From Apoda limacodes (lineage: Eukaryota; Arthropoda; Insecta; Lepidoptera; Limacodidae), in contig OX291557.1 in assembly GCA_946406115.1 (NCBI GenBank), positions 10,882,501 to 10,946,500 of the forward strand: a stretch of DNA of 64,000 nucleotides, in the 5' to 3' direction. Positions 35,242 to 48,500 of the stretch are shown here, in pieces. A model generated the notes under the pieces. The model worked only from the letters and a program-made list of their open reading frames with translations, had not been told where the DNA came from and made no database searches. Each line of letters begins with the position of its first letter. Position 1 is the stretch's first letter. The position numbers and the translations under genes were made by a program.

Positions 35242-35651
35242 CAGTAGGGCCTCGGTAATCCGGACTCCCGCTTGTTCGGTGATCGCTGTAATCGGCCGGC
35301 TGCTTTAAAATGGGCTGAAGATAACGAATTTGATAGCCACGAAGTTATGTTTCTCCGTCGACTTAGAAACCGGGCTTTCGAAATGAAGTGCGAAAATTAT
35401 AAACAGAAGAGTATTACAGACTTTTTCAAGAAGAATTAACTAATTTTTTATTTTAACTTACTGATTTCCTTACATAGTTGTAAATTTGAACATGTACATT
35501 TTGTCTTTATGCTATAATTTTAAATTTGATTAAAGAAACTAAAGTTAAACATGTGTTTTATTAAAATTTAATATGGCATACTATAATCTGGACGCCTCGA
35601 TAATCCGGAAGGGTCTTGTTTTTGCCTCTCCGGATTAACGAGGCCCTACTG
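35242..35651 (+). mobile_element. pogo/Tigger-like non-autonomous element
   Basis: A 410-bp element lies between TA dinucleotides (35240-35241, 35652-35653). The ends are inverted: CAGTAGGGCCTCGGTAATCC on the left against GGATTAACGAGGCCCTACTG on the right. CAGT..GGCCTCG ends with TA targets are typical of pogo/Tigger elements. It keeps about 42 codons of the transposase C-terminus, followed by a TAA at about 35440. Confidence 0.85.
35312..35440 (+). pseudogene. pogo-like transposase C-terminal remnant
   Basis: Reads WAEDNEFDSHEVMFLRRLRN and then ends QKSITDFFKKN followed by a stop. The ending fits the PCNA-interacting motif Q-x-x-I-x-x-F-F, which is known at the end of pogo transposase in Drosophila. 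Everything upstream, including the catalytic domain, is deleted. Confidence 0.7.
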
Positions 35652-37452
35652 TAGTAGTGTCACATTCAGATAGTTAAAAAGTTCAATCGCTTAAGTTACA
35701 TCAGCCCTAATATCGATATAGCTCAAACCAACGGTTTTAAACTAGTATGAGTTATTTGTTACTGGTAAGTTGCTGTCACCCAGTGCAAACGCGTAATAAG
35801 AACGATAATCTTTTTGCAAATATATTAGTAAAAGTATAAAATTTTTCTTAAAAACAATTATAAAGACATATTTATCTGCAATACAATATCTGTCTTTCCA
35901 TCTTTTATTGAATATAACATTGGCACTTTCGAGGCAGTGTAGCCATATTCGTTGTCGTCACGATTATAAAAAAAATATTAAATTAAATATAAATGCAAAT
36001 AATGGCAAATATTTCAATAAACTTTTTCAACATCTGACTAAGGGAAGGTTAACAAGTGATAGAATAAAATATAAATTACTGAACACACTCTCACATAGTT
36101 AATGAACTGTACACAAAACAGAACTTTAGAAAGTGATAAATTATACTATAGTTACCAACACAAACGAAAAACAATGCAAACACACAGACATTCTAACATG
36201 CAAGACTGCTGGCAAATGTAGTAAGAGTAAAGAAGAAACCTATTCCTATACTTTAGATGACAATGGAATGATCAATTTCAAGAATGTTCAAATACAAATA
36301 AAAAAAATTGACGCTACCTATAATGTAAATTTGTATTTAGATTTCTAGATTACGTACAAACTAATTTTTATAATAAATAAATAAATTGTGTGCTTGCATC
36401 ATTATTCGTTCGCAATGTTTTTCCCTACTTTAACTAAATGAAATCATATCTAAGATTGTTCCCAAGCTGGTCCCACCCATGACGATGGCTTGTGAATTTG
36501 CACCTTGTCCTCATATACATAAATTATTATTAGTTTTGTCTACAATGAAAAAAGATATTTAAGCCCGTTCCAGACGACATTGTTTTAAATGACAAATCAA
36601 TATTTATTCTCTATCGGTTTTCCACATGAAACAGTCGTGTGCAACAGGCTTTAGAGGAACAAGCGTGCCTTGTGCCACATGCACTTCAACAAGACTGGAA
36701 TGTCTCTTACTGAATTGGGAAATAGCTATGCGCGAAAGAGACGACGAATAGCGTTAATTTTAATGATTGACACATACATTGTTTTTTATTTAAACAACGA
36801 TTTATTTTAAAATGTGTACATAAGCAGGTGCTTTACTGTGTCTCAATGAAAACAATTATATATTTTTTCTTACGATAATTTTTCCCCTAAGTTTTAAGTC
36901 AACGGGCGGAATGCAGAAATCCACAACTATGTTGAGTATTATTAAATTATATTCTCAATATATACATAAGTTGATAAGGGCTTATAAATAGTTAATAAAA
37001 ATGTATTTAAATATAATGTGAGCCAAGTACATAATAATGTTATTGCGTACGTTATAAAAACGCACCTTACTCACTAGTAATGAATAAATTACTTTTGTTA
37101 ACAACTAGCGACACAGACATTTCGTATCATCTATTAAGTACGTAATAAATATATTTATATGAAAACAGTCCACAACTTCGACACTATGTGCCTGATAATT
37201 CTCAAAATGATTATGGAAGAACAAATCACTGAAAAGTGACTAGTGTATAATACACGACGCGCTATACAGCGGTCCAAATTTCACAATAAATTAACTTACT
37301 CAAACCGCACCAACAAGCAAAGGTCACTTAAACAGTCAAATCCACTCAAAAAATTATTAGTTTAAACGGGAATATTAAACTTGACGCACTTTCAGAAGAT
37401 CGTGAAGCAACTAGACAGCGCCACTCCGAAATTAGACAGTCAGGAGTGAGGG
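35652..37452. other. Downstream flank of MRTF
   Basis: Probably holds the MRTF 3' UTR on the minus strand near 37452, but I could not fix its end. Short lysine-rich plus frames at 35908-36102 and 36133-36348 have no recognisable domain. Confidence 0.4.
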
Positions 37453-39582
37453 TCAGGTAGCGTCGAATTCAATTTTATCCCAGGAATAGTGTTTTCTAGC
37501 AGGACGCAGGGAGGGTCTGGACAGGACACCTCCAAGCAAAGGATCACACTGTCTGACATGACCTCTTCCAAACAGATTCGGTATTAACTCCGTATCCATA
37601 TAATTAACATAGCCATCGACATTCATGTGCGTTCCCTGATCTATTCCAAATTCTTTCAGGTCAAAATCTGAATTTCCCTCGAATGTCTCATGTCGCGTGT
37701 CTTCGTTATGGAAGGAGGGTAAAGAAAGGTCATCAATGTCGTCATAATTAGGTCTATGATTGTCTAATATATCTCCATTAGTAAGAGGTTCCATGCTCAT
37801 CCTATCGGATGTATCTTCACCGATATCCATCGGTGTTTCAGTACTTTCGTGATGGTCCACTTCTCCCGATAGGAGCCTGCCCAAAAAGTCGTCCTGGTCA
37901 CGAGAAGTCGCATCTGATGCACCGAAATTTGTATGAAACTCGCTATTTGCCAAGAAATCTACGGTTAAATCCGCATCAATGTCATTTGTGGTTGGACCAT
38001 TGCATCGACTATTGTCATCCATTACATGCAAGTTTGAATTCATAATCTCGTTTTGCATATCATTGAGTTCCCTCTGTAATTCATCAGCATCAAGGTTATC
38101 CCTGGCATGAACGTCTCCCAAAACGTCGTCTGTCAATAAATCGGCCGGCGAAAATGTATTTGACGCCGGCGGTAAGAAATTCGTATTCTGATGCGTAACA
38201 GCCGACGGCGGCAACTCACCATTCTCCACCAATATTTCAAGCACATCATCCATTATTTGACTGTCTTCATTTTGAAGCGGGGAAGGAACTGAGATTTGGG
38301 GCAAAGGTGGTGGGGGAGGGGGAGGTAATGGCGGTGGAGGGGGGATAACAGACCTTTCTGGCTCATAATGCGTAGGAAGAATCGCAATTGGAACTACTTT
38401 AACACCGTTTAATATGTATGCCTGATTAGTTTTAGGTGCATTGGCGTCTGTTATTTCTGCGACGCGAGCGGCTGGTTGCGTTACGGTGAAGAGACGGACT
38501 AGTCTTTCTGCTGCGGGGTCTGACGCCGCAATGACGTAACGAGGAGTTGGAGCAGGAGCAGGCGCGGGGGCAGGGGCAATGGACGCGGGGGGAGGTTGTT
38601 GCAAAGCGTCCAGCTGAGCTCTTAGTTGAGAAACGCATAAATGAGCTTGCAATAACCGTCGACTTTGGTCACTAGCAACTCCCGCAGCCGCTTCTCTTCG
38701 TACCGCTTCCATTTGCTGTCTTGATGCTTCCAATTTCCTTTCCAACTCCTCGATTTGTCTTCTCTGAGATTGTACTATGTCTTCCGGCGGCTCAGATTCA
38801 GCTCGAGGCATGCTCGGAGCTGGTGATGCTACCGATGCGGGTGAAACTGGAGCCTCTTCCTGCTTCTCTATTAGAAAAGGTCGTAATCGGTCCAACAATT
38901 GGGGCTTCGGTCCGGAAACGCGGAGGTTTCGACGTTTGCATTCAGCCCGGAGATCGGATACCTTCATGTCTTCGAAGCGAGAGGATGAAGGGTGAGGAGT
39001 TGGAGGTAGCGGGGGTGGGGGAGGTGCGAAATAAGCGTCGGAGGAATCAGACGCAACAGATGACGGGGCCGGCGATGCGGGCAACATGAGTTGTAATAAC
39101 AACTGCTGTTGCTGCAATAGTAACTCGTAAGGGGTTTCCACATCGTCTGGTGGCGATGATGACTTCTGCGCACTCGGAGGTCCTTTGTATTCGTGAAACT
39201 TAAATCTGGCTTTGGGTTGTTGTTTTTGCTTGTTCTTTTTCCGGTTTTTGTCCTTTCCAGGCGCGGGGTGCTGCGGGGGAGACGCAACGCTGATAGGGGA
39301 TAGGGTGGATGGAGGGGATGGGGAAGGAGAAAATTCTTCAGGTGGTCCACAGTAAGATGAAGGATGCTCAGGTCTCCCGGAAGCACCTTCGCTGGTCGCT
39401 TTGAAGGCTAGAATGCCACTTTTGACAGCTGTCTCAATATCCTCTTCTGTGTGCAGTATATTCTTCTTTATGAGTTCAAGTGGTCCTGGTCTGTGAGAAA
39501 GTTGATCATTCAGTTGGTCCGCCAAACGGGCCTTCTTTAACATACGCTGTTTCTCTGCTAAACTTGGGTCTACATGGCTCTC
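37453..39582 (-). CDS. Mrtf: MRTF last exon: RPEL3, B1, SAP, coiled coil, C-terminus
   Basis: Acceptor TTTTCATTTGCAG; 709 codons to the stop at 37453. RPEL3 is at exon residues about 15-43. A lysine-rich B1-like box with ARFKFHEYKG (about 114-135), a glutamine/leucine run (about 155-167) and a polyproline stretch follow. The SAP domain is at about 202-236 (MKVSDLRAECKRRNLRVSG) and the coiled coil at about 270-300 (QRRQIEELERKLEASRQQ). More proline runs and a long acidic region come next, then the end HYSWDKIEFDAT. SAP binds DNA, the coiled coil dimerises, and the acidic tail is presumably the activation domain. Confidence 0.93.
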   Translation of the reverse strand, partial: ESHVDPSLAEKQRMLKKARLADQLNDQLSHRPGPLELIKKNILHTEEDIETAVKSGILAFKATSEGASGRPEHPSSYCGPPEEFSPSPSPPSTLSPISVASPPQHPAPGKDKNRKKNKQKQQPKARFKFHEYKGPPSAQKSSSPPDDVETPYELLLQQQQLLLQLMLPASPAPSSVASDSSDAYFAPPPPPLPPTPHPSSSRFEDMKVSDLRAECKRRNLRVSGPKPQLLDRLRPFLIEKQEEAPVSPASVASPAPSMPRAESEPPEDIVQSQRRQIEELERKLEASRQQMEAVRREAAAGVASDQSRRLLQAHLCVSQLRAQLDALQQPPPASIAPAPAPAPAPTPRYVIAASDPAAERLVRLFTVTQPAARVAEITDANAPKTNQAYILNGVKVVPIAILPTHYEPERSVIPPPPPLPPPPPPPLPQISVPSPLQNEDSQIMDDVLEILVENGELPPSAVTHQNTNFLPPASNTFSPADLLTDDVLGDVHARDNLDADELQRELNDMQNEIMNSNLHVMDDNSRCNGPTTNDIDADLTVDFLANSEFHTNFGASDATSRDQDDFLGRLLSGEVDHHESTETPMDIGEDTSDRMSMEPLTNGDILDNHRPNYDDIDDLSLPSFHNEDTRHETFEGNSDFDLKEFGIDQGTHMNVDGYVNYMDTELIPNLFGRGHVRQCDPLLGGVLSRPSLRPARKHYSWDKIEFDAT

Positions 39583-42500
39583 CTGCAAATGAAAAATCAA
39601 ACCTTAACAGTTATCAATACATATAAAAGAAAAACCGTCTAACTGACTAATTTAAGAGGGCGATATAGGCCGGGAAGCTAATTTCTGTAATTCTAACGTT
39701 GTGTATATAATGTAAATTTTTGTATGGAATTTAACGTTATAACCGTTTTGTAGTCACATCTTTTAACTTTTCGCTACAACTTAGAGTCTTTGCACTAGAT
39801 AACAAGCTATTCTAATTATTTAACCAACTTTCATTACAAGCAAATGCAAAACACGCTTTAAAAATTTGCAAAAGTGTTGAAACAATGGTCACTTTTAGAT
39901 TTTTTATTGCATTAAATACAATCAATGAAAATCATTCAGTAAGGTTATGCACTAGACAAAAGCCAGTTTTATAACATATATTATTTCAATGCTTTAGATG
40001 CTATAGTTTAGCCACAAAATTTGCACAAAAACGGCGTATTTTCGCTGTCTAGCCTATACCCTAGCCTTAATGACATATCAACGCAACTTGAAATTTGGCA
40101 TATGGGTTTTTAACTTGACGTAGGGCTTTCACTTAGAAAGGATTTTGCAAAATTCATCCCATAAAGGTATAAATAGGGGTTAGAAGTTTGTATGACAATT
40201 TTTAAGCTTAATGCATGTATAAATTAGTATTTGGCCTACATTTTTAAATTGGTCGAAAATTATGATTGTTGTGTTTAACCCTGTTTGTAGAATTATCCCC
40301 TAGGGATCAACGCACAGCCCAAACTAAGAGCCTTGAAATTTTGCACAGAGATTCTTGTCATAATGTAGGCGAGCACTTAAACTTTTTTATTCAAAATTCA
40401 TTCCCTAAGGAAAGGATAAAAATTGGGGTTGAATGTCTGTATGGAAATCCGTTAATGTTAAAGCTACACATGTATATACATAAAAAATAAGATTGACGCG
40501 TTTCACGGCTGTCGAAAAATCATCCCCTAGAGAGCAATGGGAATTACGAAATTTTTGTAGTTTAAAGATATTTTTTTTCTTTTCAAAAGTCAAGTTTCAA
40601 GTTCACTGTCCGAATTCAAAACGAAGTCGCAGAAACAAGCTTGTATTATATAAGTCAACATATACATATATTTGTATAGTTGGACCTAAAACACTATTTT
40701 TGCTGCACTGATGAGATTGACACTTAAATTGACAATATGTTTAAATTTTCAGAAACCTGGTTTGTGACATAGGGCGTGTGACGCAAAGGTCTCGCGAGAT
40801 GCGAAGGGACTAAATTTTAAATCCGGCTCGAAGGACCAATATTTATTTTTTAGGGTCCTTGTACAAATTGGCAGTAAATAATTTTAAAATTAAAAGGAAG
40901 GACCAATATTTATTTTTAAGGGACCTTCAGTAGACAGAGTTGCAGAAAATGATTGTAAAATCAAAAGATAACAAAGGCAAGTCATTGTTTAGTAGCTAAC
41001 AGATCTGGTGTCCGTTTATAGTACAAAATTCCGCTACGTAGCGTCCCAGGCTTACTTTACTAAGATTATAGGATTTTGTAAGCGTGACACGAATATCTCC
41101 ATCTGTAGTCTGTAGTTTAAAATCCTGGAAGATGATTTTATTTATTACCTTGAAATATTATTAAAGATATGTTTGCATTGTATTGTCTTATTTATACTAT
41201 TTGTTTTAAAAACAAGTATCATGTACACCTTTTAACCTATTCAGATAAAAAGAAGGCTAGCATGTTACAGACTTTGTATATGTTCCTATAGATAATGTCG
41301 GTAACATTTCATTGAAATCAATGTACAGATATGGAAAATACAATTAAACACCATTTGTATGAAGCCCGCTGCGAGTAATATCTTCTTAAGATTATATTAG
41401 TATAGAGATTCATAGCACAAGCAAACCAAGACTGTCAAAAATTATGAATTGAATTTCTCGTCTTCGAGAAAATGAATCTGTATGAAAAATTAAATGAAAT
41501 ATTGTAGATTGCAACATACCTTTTCCAATATATGTCGTCGTTCTAATTCTTGTCTGTCGGGACGCCGTTGTATTTTTGCTTTTAGCAAATCGCCAGTTTT
41601 GGCTCTCTCCAGTTGTTTACATTGCTCAAAGTACGCAGGCGGAGTTTTCAACGCTGTAAAAAAATTAAATGACAAAAATAAAAGAGTTACTCATATTTGA
41701 CGCTTATATTCTAATTTCGTCAGCAGCATGCATATATATCATCTGTACAAAGCGGGAAAGTTCTCTTTAAATCTCTGAACCAATATAAAAAATTGCTTCA
41801 TACTTGGGTAACTTCCAATCTTTAAATAGTTGCATTTGTGTTATTTCAGTCTGTGATACGCCTAAAATGTTTTGGTTCTCTTCATTTATGTAAGTCTCAA
41901 CCTTCACTGCCTAGTTATCAGTGAGATGCTATCCTATGTCGTCGTTGTGTAAAGACGTCCACTGCTGAACGCAAGTCTCCCCCATATGTATCTCGACTAG
42001 GAAAGGTCTTAAGCCACTAGCAAATACTATCTTATTTACATATACTGAAAGTTTCTAATTTTTTTTATAGCTGTTCCACTAATACCGAAGTAACATGTTC
42101 TCGGATTCATTAAATAGTATTATCTATACTAGTATGAGCTGCTTGTGAAGATATGTTGTTCTACTTAACTAAAACCAACGTATTTTTTACATGATATGTT
42201 TGTACTTACGCGGCATAATTCCTTGCGCCACCAGCTGGTTGATGGGTCTACGCATCATCAGCTTTACTTTCAACGCTGCAAAAGAAAAGCAACAAACTTT
42301 AGAGCGTAACAAATCACCGATTAACTACGAGCTGCCAATCCAAATACATAAATTATACTGTTGTTTTAATTTTCGTAATTGACACGTTTTCCTTAACATG
42401 TATATTTATACAAGTCAGATTGTTGCTATGTTTATACCGTGGAGTCAGTGATTCTTAAACAGGGGTTCGCAAGCCATAAAGTGTCTTACCAGGTGTGACT

Positions 42501-45500
42501 TATGTGCAATGACTTAAGAGGGCGCATAAAGCCAGACACATTTTGCATACAACGCGGAATATTAACATAGTATGGGCTACCATTAAATGTTAATAAAAAT
42601 AAATAAATATTTTTGGATATTACTCACAGCGCCGTCTGGCTCCAAAGTAAGCAAAGCTTGTGTTATGGATACCATACAACGGATACAAATACATACACAT
42701 TACTTTTTTTTGTAAATGCATACATATTATACATTAATACTCTCAGACTCAAGACAAACACAAATGATTGTCTACTGCGGGAATTGAACCCACACCCTTT
42801 GCACAGCAGTGGGCCACACTATTATCACTTGTATTTAAAATTCGCTAATAACAGCCCTAGGTTTTGTATTAAGTGATATTTGATTGAAATTTTAGCAAAA
42901 TTATATGTACCGTTGTAATAAAAAATCAAAAATTGGAAAAAATTAGAGGTGACTGATTTTTTTTATCCAGAAAATTTTGTTGCATTACGTTTTTTATTAT
43001 TTATTTGGACTTGATTTACCTACTCACTTAAAATTCAATTCTACTGTGGGCTATTTTGCTTTATGCGCCCTCTTAAGAGGGCTTAGACAAAATTACATTA
43101 TATATTTATATACAAAGAGAGAGTGGATTATGTTTTATTAAAAGTTTTGTTTATATGTCTCCAGAACCACTACCACAAATACAAATTTTTGTTTGGACGT
43201 TATTTACTCCTTCACGCTTCAACCACGACGGATCGGGATGAAACTTGGCATACATATATGTTAGATCCTGGATTAGCACATAGGCTACTTTTTATCCCGA
43301 AATTCCCGCGGGAATAACTATAACCGAGCTTAAACGAACTACAGCTATAGCTACAGCTTGATAAAGCAAACTTTATTAGTGTTATTAAGGAGTAAATCAC
43401 AGTCGCCGATAACCGAATTTAGGGCAGGCGAAGTCGCTGGCAAATTAGTATACCTAATTAAAGAGTTCCTTGCCGATAACCGAATTTAGGGCGGGCTTCA
43501 ACCACTGGACGGATCGGGATGAAACTTGGCACACCTATAGATTAAGTCCTAGAATAGAACATAGGCTACTTTTTATCCCGAAAAATTCAAAAGTTCCCGT
43601 GGAAATAACTATAAACGAGCTTAAACGATCTATAGCTATAGCTACTTGCTATAGCAAACGTCATAAGTATAATAATTTATGAGTTAATAAAGGAGTTCCA
43701 CGCCGATAACCGATTTAGGGCGGGCGGAGCCGCTGGCAAAATCTAGTGATGTTTATAAAGGAGAGCGATAGTAGCGAAACAACGTTCGCGATTCAACTAG
43801 TTGTTTTATTCAGCGCTAATTTATGCCAGGGCTTCGTTTGCGTAGCATTGGAAAAAGGCAGAAAAACATTTTCTGGTAAACCTTAACATTACTTCGTATA
43901 AGTACTTAATATATACTTTTCGTGTCTACAATAGGAATTTTGTTACAGAATAGGTAATAAGCGTTTATGATCGTTTTCAACCCGGGCCAAAGTTGTCGCC
44001 AAATTTAATTAATAAAGATCACTAACATAACCAAATAATGATATGAATGGCTTTTAGGAAACTATGATTGACCAGGTAACCAACCAGGTTTATCATATTC
44101 TCCTAGTTCCAAGCACTCTTTTTATCTCAGCTAAAATAATTTTAGACATTGAGCTTAATAAGGTAACCAACACTATCTCAATTTATAAAATGAGATTTTA
44201 TTTGTAATGAGGATAATTTGTATTCCTAACACCTTTGAAATACTAATTGTAGTCCCATGACGCTAAACGACGATATATGACGTATCAAATCGATTATTAT
44301 TCACGTGTCGATTAACACGTAGATACGTTTATAAATCGATAATTCGGCAGATGCGTAGGCGATTAGAATTTTAAACGTGTTTGTGTGTCCGTGCGTGTAG
44401 ACAAGCGGCGTGAGGGGCGGACAACGCTGGCGCGGCGCCAAAGTAAACACTGCACAAGGGAACTCTTGTGTTACGCCTCGTCCGTAATACAGACACAGCA
44501 TTCTCTACCACTGGGCCGAAATTTGTGGGTTACTGGGCGACTTTGCTTAACATTAACTTGTACCTGCGAATTTGCTTACATAATATTTGAACTGATAACA
44601 GAAATATTATCAGAATTTTTAAAACAGTTGTAACAGAATTATTATACATGAAAAAGTAAGTACTGGTATGCGTTGGTGGATTATAGAAGATATAAATATA
44701 TTTGGGAATCATAAGTAAAGGTCGAAAAAGACTTTTGTGGCTTACTAGGCGAATTTGCTAAACACTAAATAGTGCCTGTGACTTTGCCTACATAATATTT
44801 GAACTGATAACATAAGTGTAAAAAAAAATGGCTGCCTACGTCTTCCTGGCCAAAGTACTGATATGATACGCTTTGGTTGATTGTATGATAAAAAAATCTT
44901 ACTGGGAATCATAGATTAAGGTAAAGGGAGGACGAAAAACAGTTCCATTGTGGGTTACTGGGCATCTTTGTTTAACACTCACTTGTGTCTTCGACTTTGC
45001 TCACAATATATTTAAACTGATAACATAATTATGACAATGGTTGCGTATGTTTGCGTGGCCAAGGCACTAAATATCATTGGGGATTATAGGTGAAGGTTAA
45101 GCATAGTCGGAAAACTGTTTTGGAGACCGCCGCTCATATAAATACGGATTATGTCATCGCGAAATCATATAGTAATGTTTTTCCTAGTTACTTTAATATA
45201 ACGCACTAGTTATAACAACTACTTTATCAGCACGATTTCTGCGTTACGTAACAATTTTTATACCCACATTAACAAGGAATAATGTTAGTTTGAGAATATA
45301 ATGTAGTTATATTTTTACTTTTACACAAAGTGAGCCGAGAAAAAAAATTATAGGCAAAATTTATTGAACGACGTGTATTTATAACTAATTTAATAAACTG
45401 CAAAGAAGTTACATGACGCACATGTAGGGAACATAAATAAGCCAGGACCATTTTTTTCAATCCCGGGATTTTGGGATTTAGCAATCTGAAAATCCCCACG

Positions 45501-48500
45501 CACATGCAATAAAGTAACGTAGAATGAGAATTATTGCGGATATCTGAAAAATCTTAAAAACATTTTTTATAAATTCATTCATTCAGTATAAAACTGTACC
45601 TACTAGAGACTTGAGACAAAGATCACAGCAAAGGTGCGTTGATAAAAATTTATCGCAGATTCGAATTTTCGCCACAGCCGTTGTACGCCCCACTAGCACA
45701 GATCTATTCTTAAAAAAAGGAGGCCCTTGGCCATAGTAAACAACGCTGGTCCAGTGAAGGTCGGCGGACGATGTCAAGCTACTGGCCACTGGACTGTAAA
45801 ATTTTACAAACCGTTAGTACGTGCCGTAGCTTGTGGATTGTACAATTAATCGGTTCGGGTAATTGGGTGTACGCTCGAAAAAGCAGACTGTCGGGTCTTT
45901 TTTTTTATTTTTTTATTTTTCCTATGAGGTGGCAAACAAGCAGACGGTCCGCCTGATGGTAAGCGGTCACCGTGGCCTGTGGACGCTTGTAACACCAGGT
46001 GTATCACTCGCGCGTTACTGACCCTTAAAAAATCCAATAACTTCTTTTTTGAAGAACGCCGTACTGTAGTCGTTACAGAAAACCTTGGAAGGGAGCTCAA
46101 TCCACAACCGTGTTCGCGTGAGGAAGTTTCTCTGAAACCGCACTGTTCGGTTCTTAAGTGTCTTTGAGATATTGGGCAATAGTGGGGAGCTTGCAGTCCC
46201 TGTGTAGGTCCGCATTCCGGACGAACCAGAGGGCTCCGGAGGCCGCTCTGATGAAGCGGTTTTAGAGGGCCTGGAGTCTATGGAGGTTGCGTTTAGACAA
46301 CGCATAGACGACACTAGTGTATGCTAGTATAGGGCAGATGCATATAGTGTAAAGAGTCAAGCTTATTTCTAAGCGACATCTTACTGTACTTGCCTATCAT
46401 GGGATATAGACGACCGAGGACAAAAGCGGCTCGGTCACTAACTACTTTGGTGTGGTCACGGAAGTTTAAACGCCTACTTCCTTTGACTCGGCTTACCGAC
46501 TGCTGTCACATAATAAACGTTTGAATAAAGTTAGTAAAATATTTTCTTCCGTTTCTTTTTTTTAAATTTTGGAAATAATAACAGCATCATATCAACCGTG
46601 TCTTGTTGCAATATAGGAAAATATATATAATATAGGCTAATAGAGCGAGATAGCGCTAAATTCGTATTAACCTGTCACACTACGCACCGCTGCGACTCCT
46701 TCTATCATCTAAGCATCCGTGCAGACGCAAGGAATCACAGCGGTGCGTAACTGTGACAATTTAAGACAAATCTAGCGCTCTATTAGCCTTAACCGGCCGG
46801 ACATGATGTTCGAAAGATAACTTACTTGATATACTCTGGTAACATTCACGATTTCCGTTAACAATGCTAGTCACGTCCAGGTTTTACCGACGGTATTCCG
46901 TCAATAATGCACAAAACAACCACGTTGCACGGCTATGATATTCCGTCCCATAAAGTAAGTGATTTTTCGCCGTACCTTGCACAAAAAGAAGTGGGGCAAC
47001 TTCTTACAATATAGTCAAATTGTAAGAATTCGTTGCCCTTAACCGGGAATCAAATTCAGGATCTTTGGCATGCCAGCCCAACGCACGCTGCGACACTTGG
47101 TTGTACTGATAAACATAAACATAATAGTCAGTCAAGAGCAAGACTGAAAAGTCACTGGGATTATAAGTTAGTGATGTGTTAGAGAGTTATTGATAAGAAG
47201 CTGTCCAGTCCAATTCTGACTTACTTTTTATAGTACATCTTGGGCAATGGCGGTATATTATTGTTTCTGGTCTTTCATTTTACCGCTTTTTACTCAAAAG
47301 CTGGTAATTTTGCGACTTATGGGAAATTTAATAAAGCCACCTCAGTTTAGATACGCTGCTATCAGAAGCTTACCACTTGTCACGCAGGATAGGTGATAAA
47401 GTGGTTGATAAAGGAAAGTGGTTGATAAAAAGAGGCTGTCTTCCACATTGTGATTGGTGAAAAGTTAACCTCTTTGGAGAAGAAAAACCGTGATGATGTT
47501 ACTTACACTCTTTATGTTTCCCCATAGCCGGTTGCAGGGAGCTGTCGTCCACCACCACCTTAGGCGGGGAGGGCCGTGGCGAACCCGGCTCGCTCATGCC
47601 GCTGCCCCCAGCCTGCCGATCAGCCATATCCTCACCACCTGAGCTGGATGAAAAACAAAATCTTTCTAAATCACAATACCTGGTAAAATTTGGACATACA
47701 AGTATGTCCAAAATATATTGTTGTGGAATGAGCTCCCATTTTGAGGTTTACGAATACAATATGGGGTTCTTCAAGTAGTAATTAGATCTTTTAAAGCGAA
47801 CACTTACCTAATTAGCAGATGGTAAATAAGCTACGTTTAACAGTATCGAACTATATGAAATTTTAAAGTTTCGACGTTAGCAAATAATATTTAAACTAAA
47901 TTATTAGAAACTAGCCCACTAAATTACAACATCTTATGTTTATGCAAAATCATTCTTTTATTTTTCTTAACTTCATACTTTATTCCTCTTTGGCAAAAAT
48001 CTTACCGCTCATGCTTATTGTTTTTTCCTTACTTACAATCGAAATAAACATTCTTATAGAATAACAAATAATATATGTGGTAAACGTAATTCTAACAGTT
48101 TGAAAACACAATTTAAATAATGCTATGAGGTTTTGAGAACAGAAAAAACAGTGGCAGTTCACACGTCTTGTTTGCGCTAAAGTTCTATTTAAAAAATTAA
48201 GGCACCACTTTGTTTGAAGGCCCCAAACTTCTTTCGCGAAGGTAAGCGACTACATAAAGAGGATATAGATAACAATATGTCTTCAATACTGACTTTACAG
48301 AAGTAGGTACCTAAATAGTTACGACATTAAATAATTTGTAAATTTTCTTTATTCCATATTATTTACAGAGCAGCTTCTGTTATCAGTTTAATTTTACCGT
48401 GATTTATTACCACACATTTTACTTGATGGATTATCAATTCTACTAGCCTTCAAAAGAAAAAAAAAGCGTTCTATTTCTATACATTCAAAACTGAAACGAG

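Larger units (their letters stand above)
42276..47506. other. MRTF intron, 5.2 kb, repeat-rich
   Basis: No exon is recognisable. Holds a tRNA-derived SINE, a pair of RTE-like tails, a three-unit tandem repeat, a LINE 3' end, a foldback element and a tRNA-like fragment, each listed separately. Confidence 0.5.

Noticed and set aside
38432..39386. Several 70-140-codon frames overlapping the MRTF last exon
   Set aside because: They are shadow frames in a proline-rich coding exon; the real frame is 709 codons long with clear domains.
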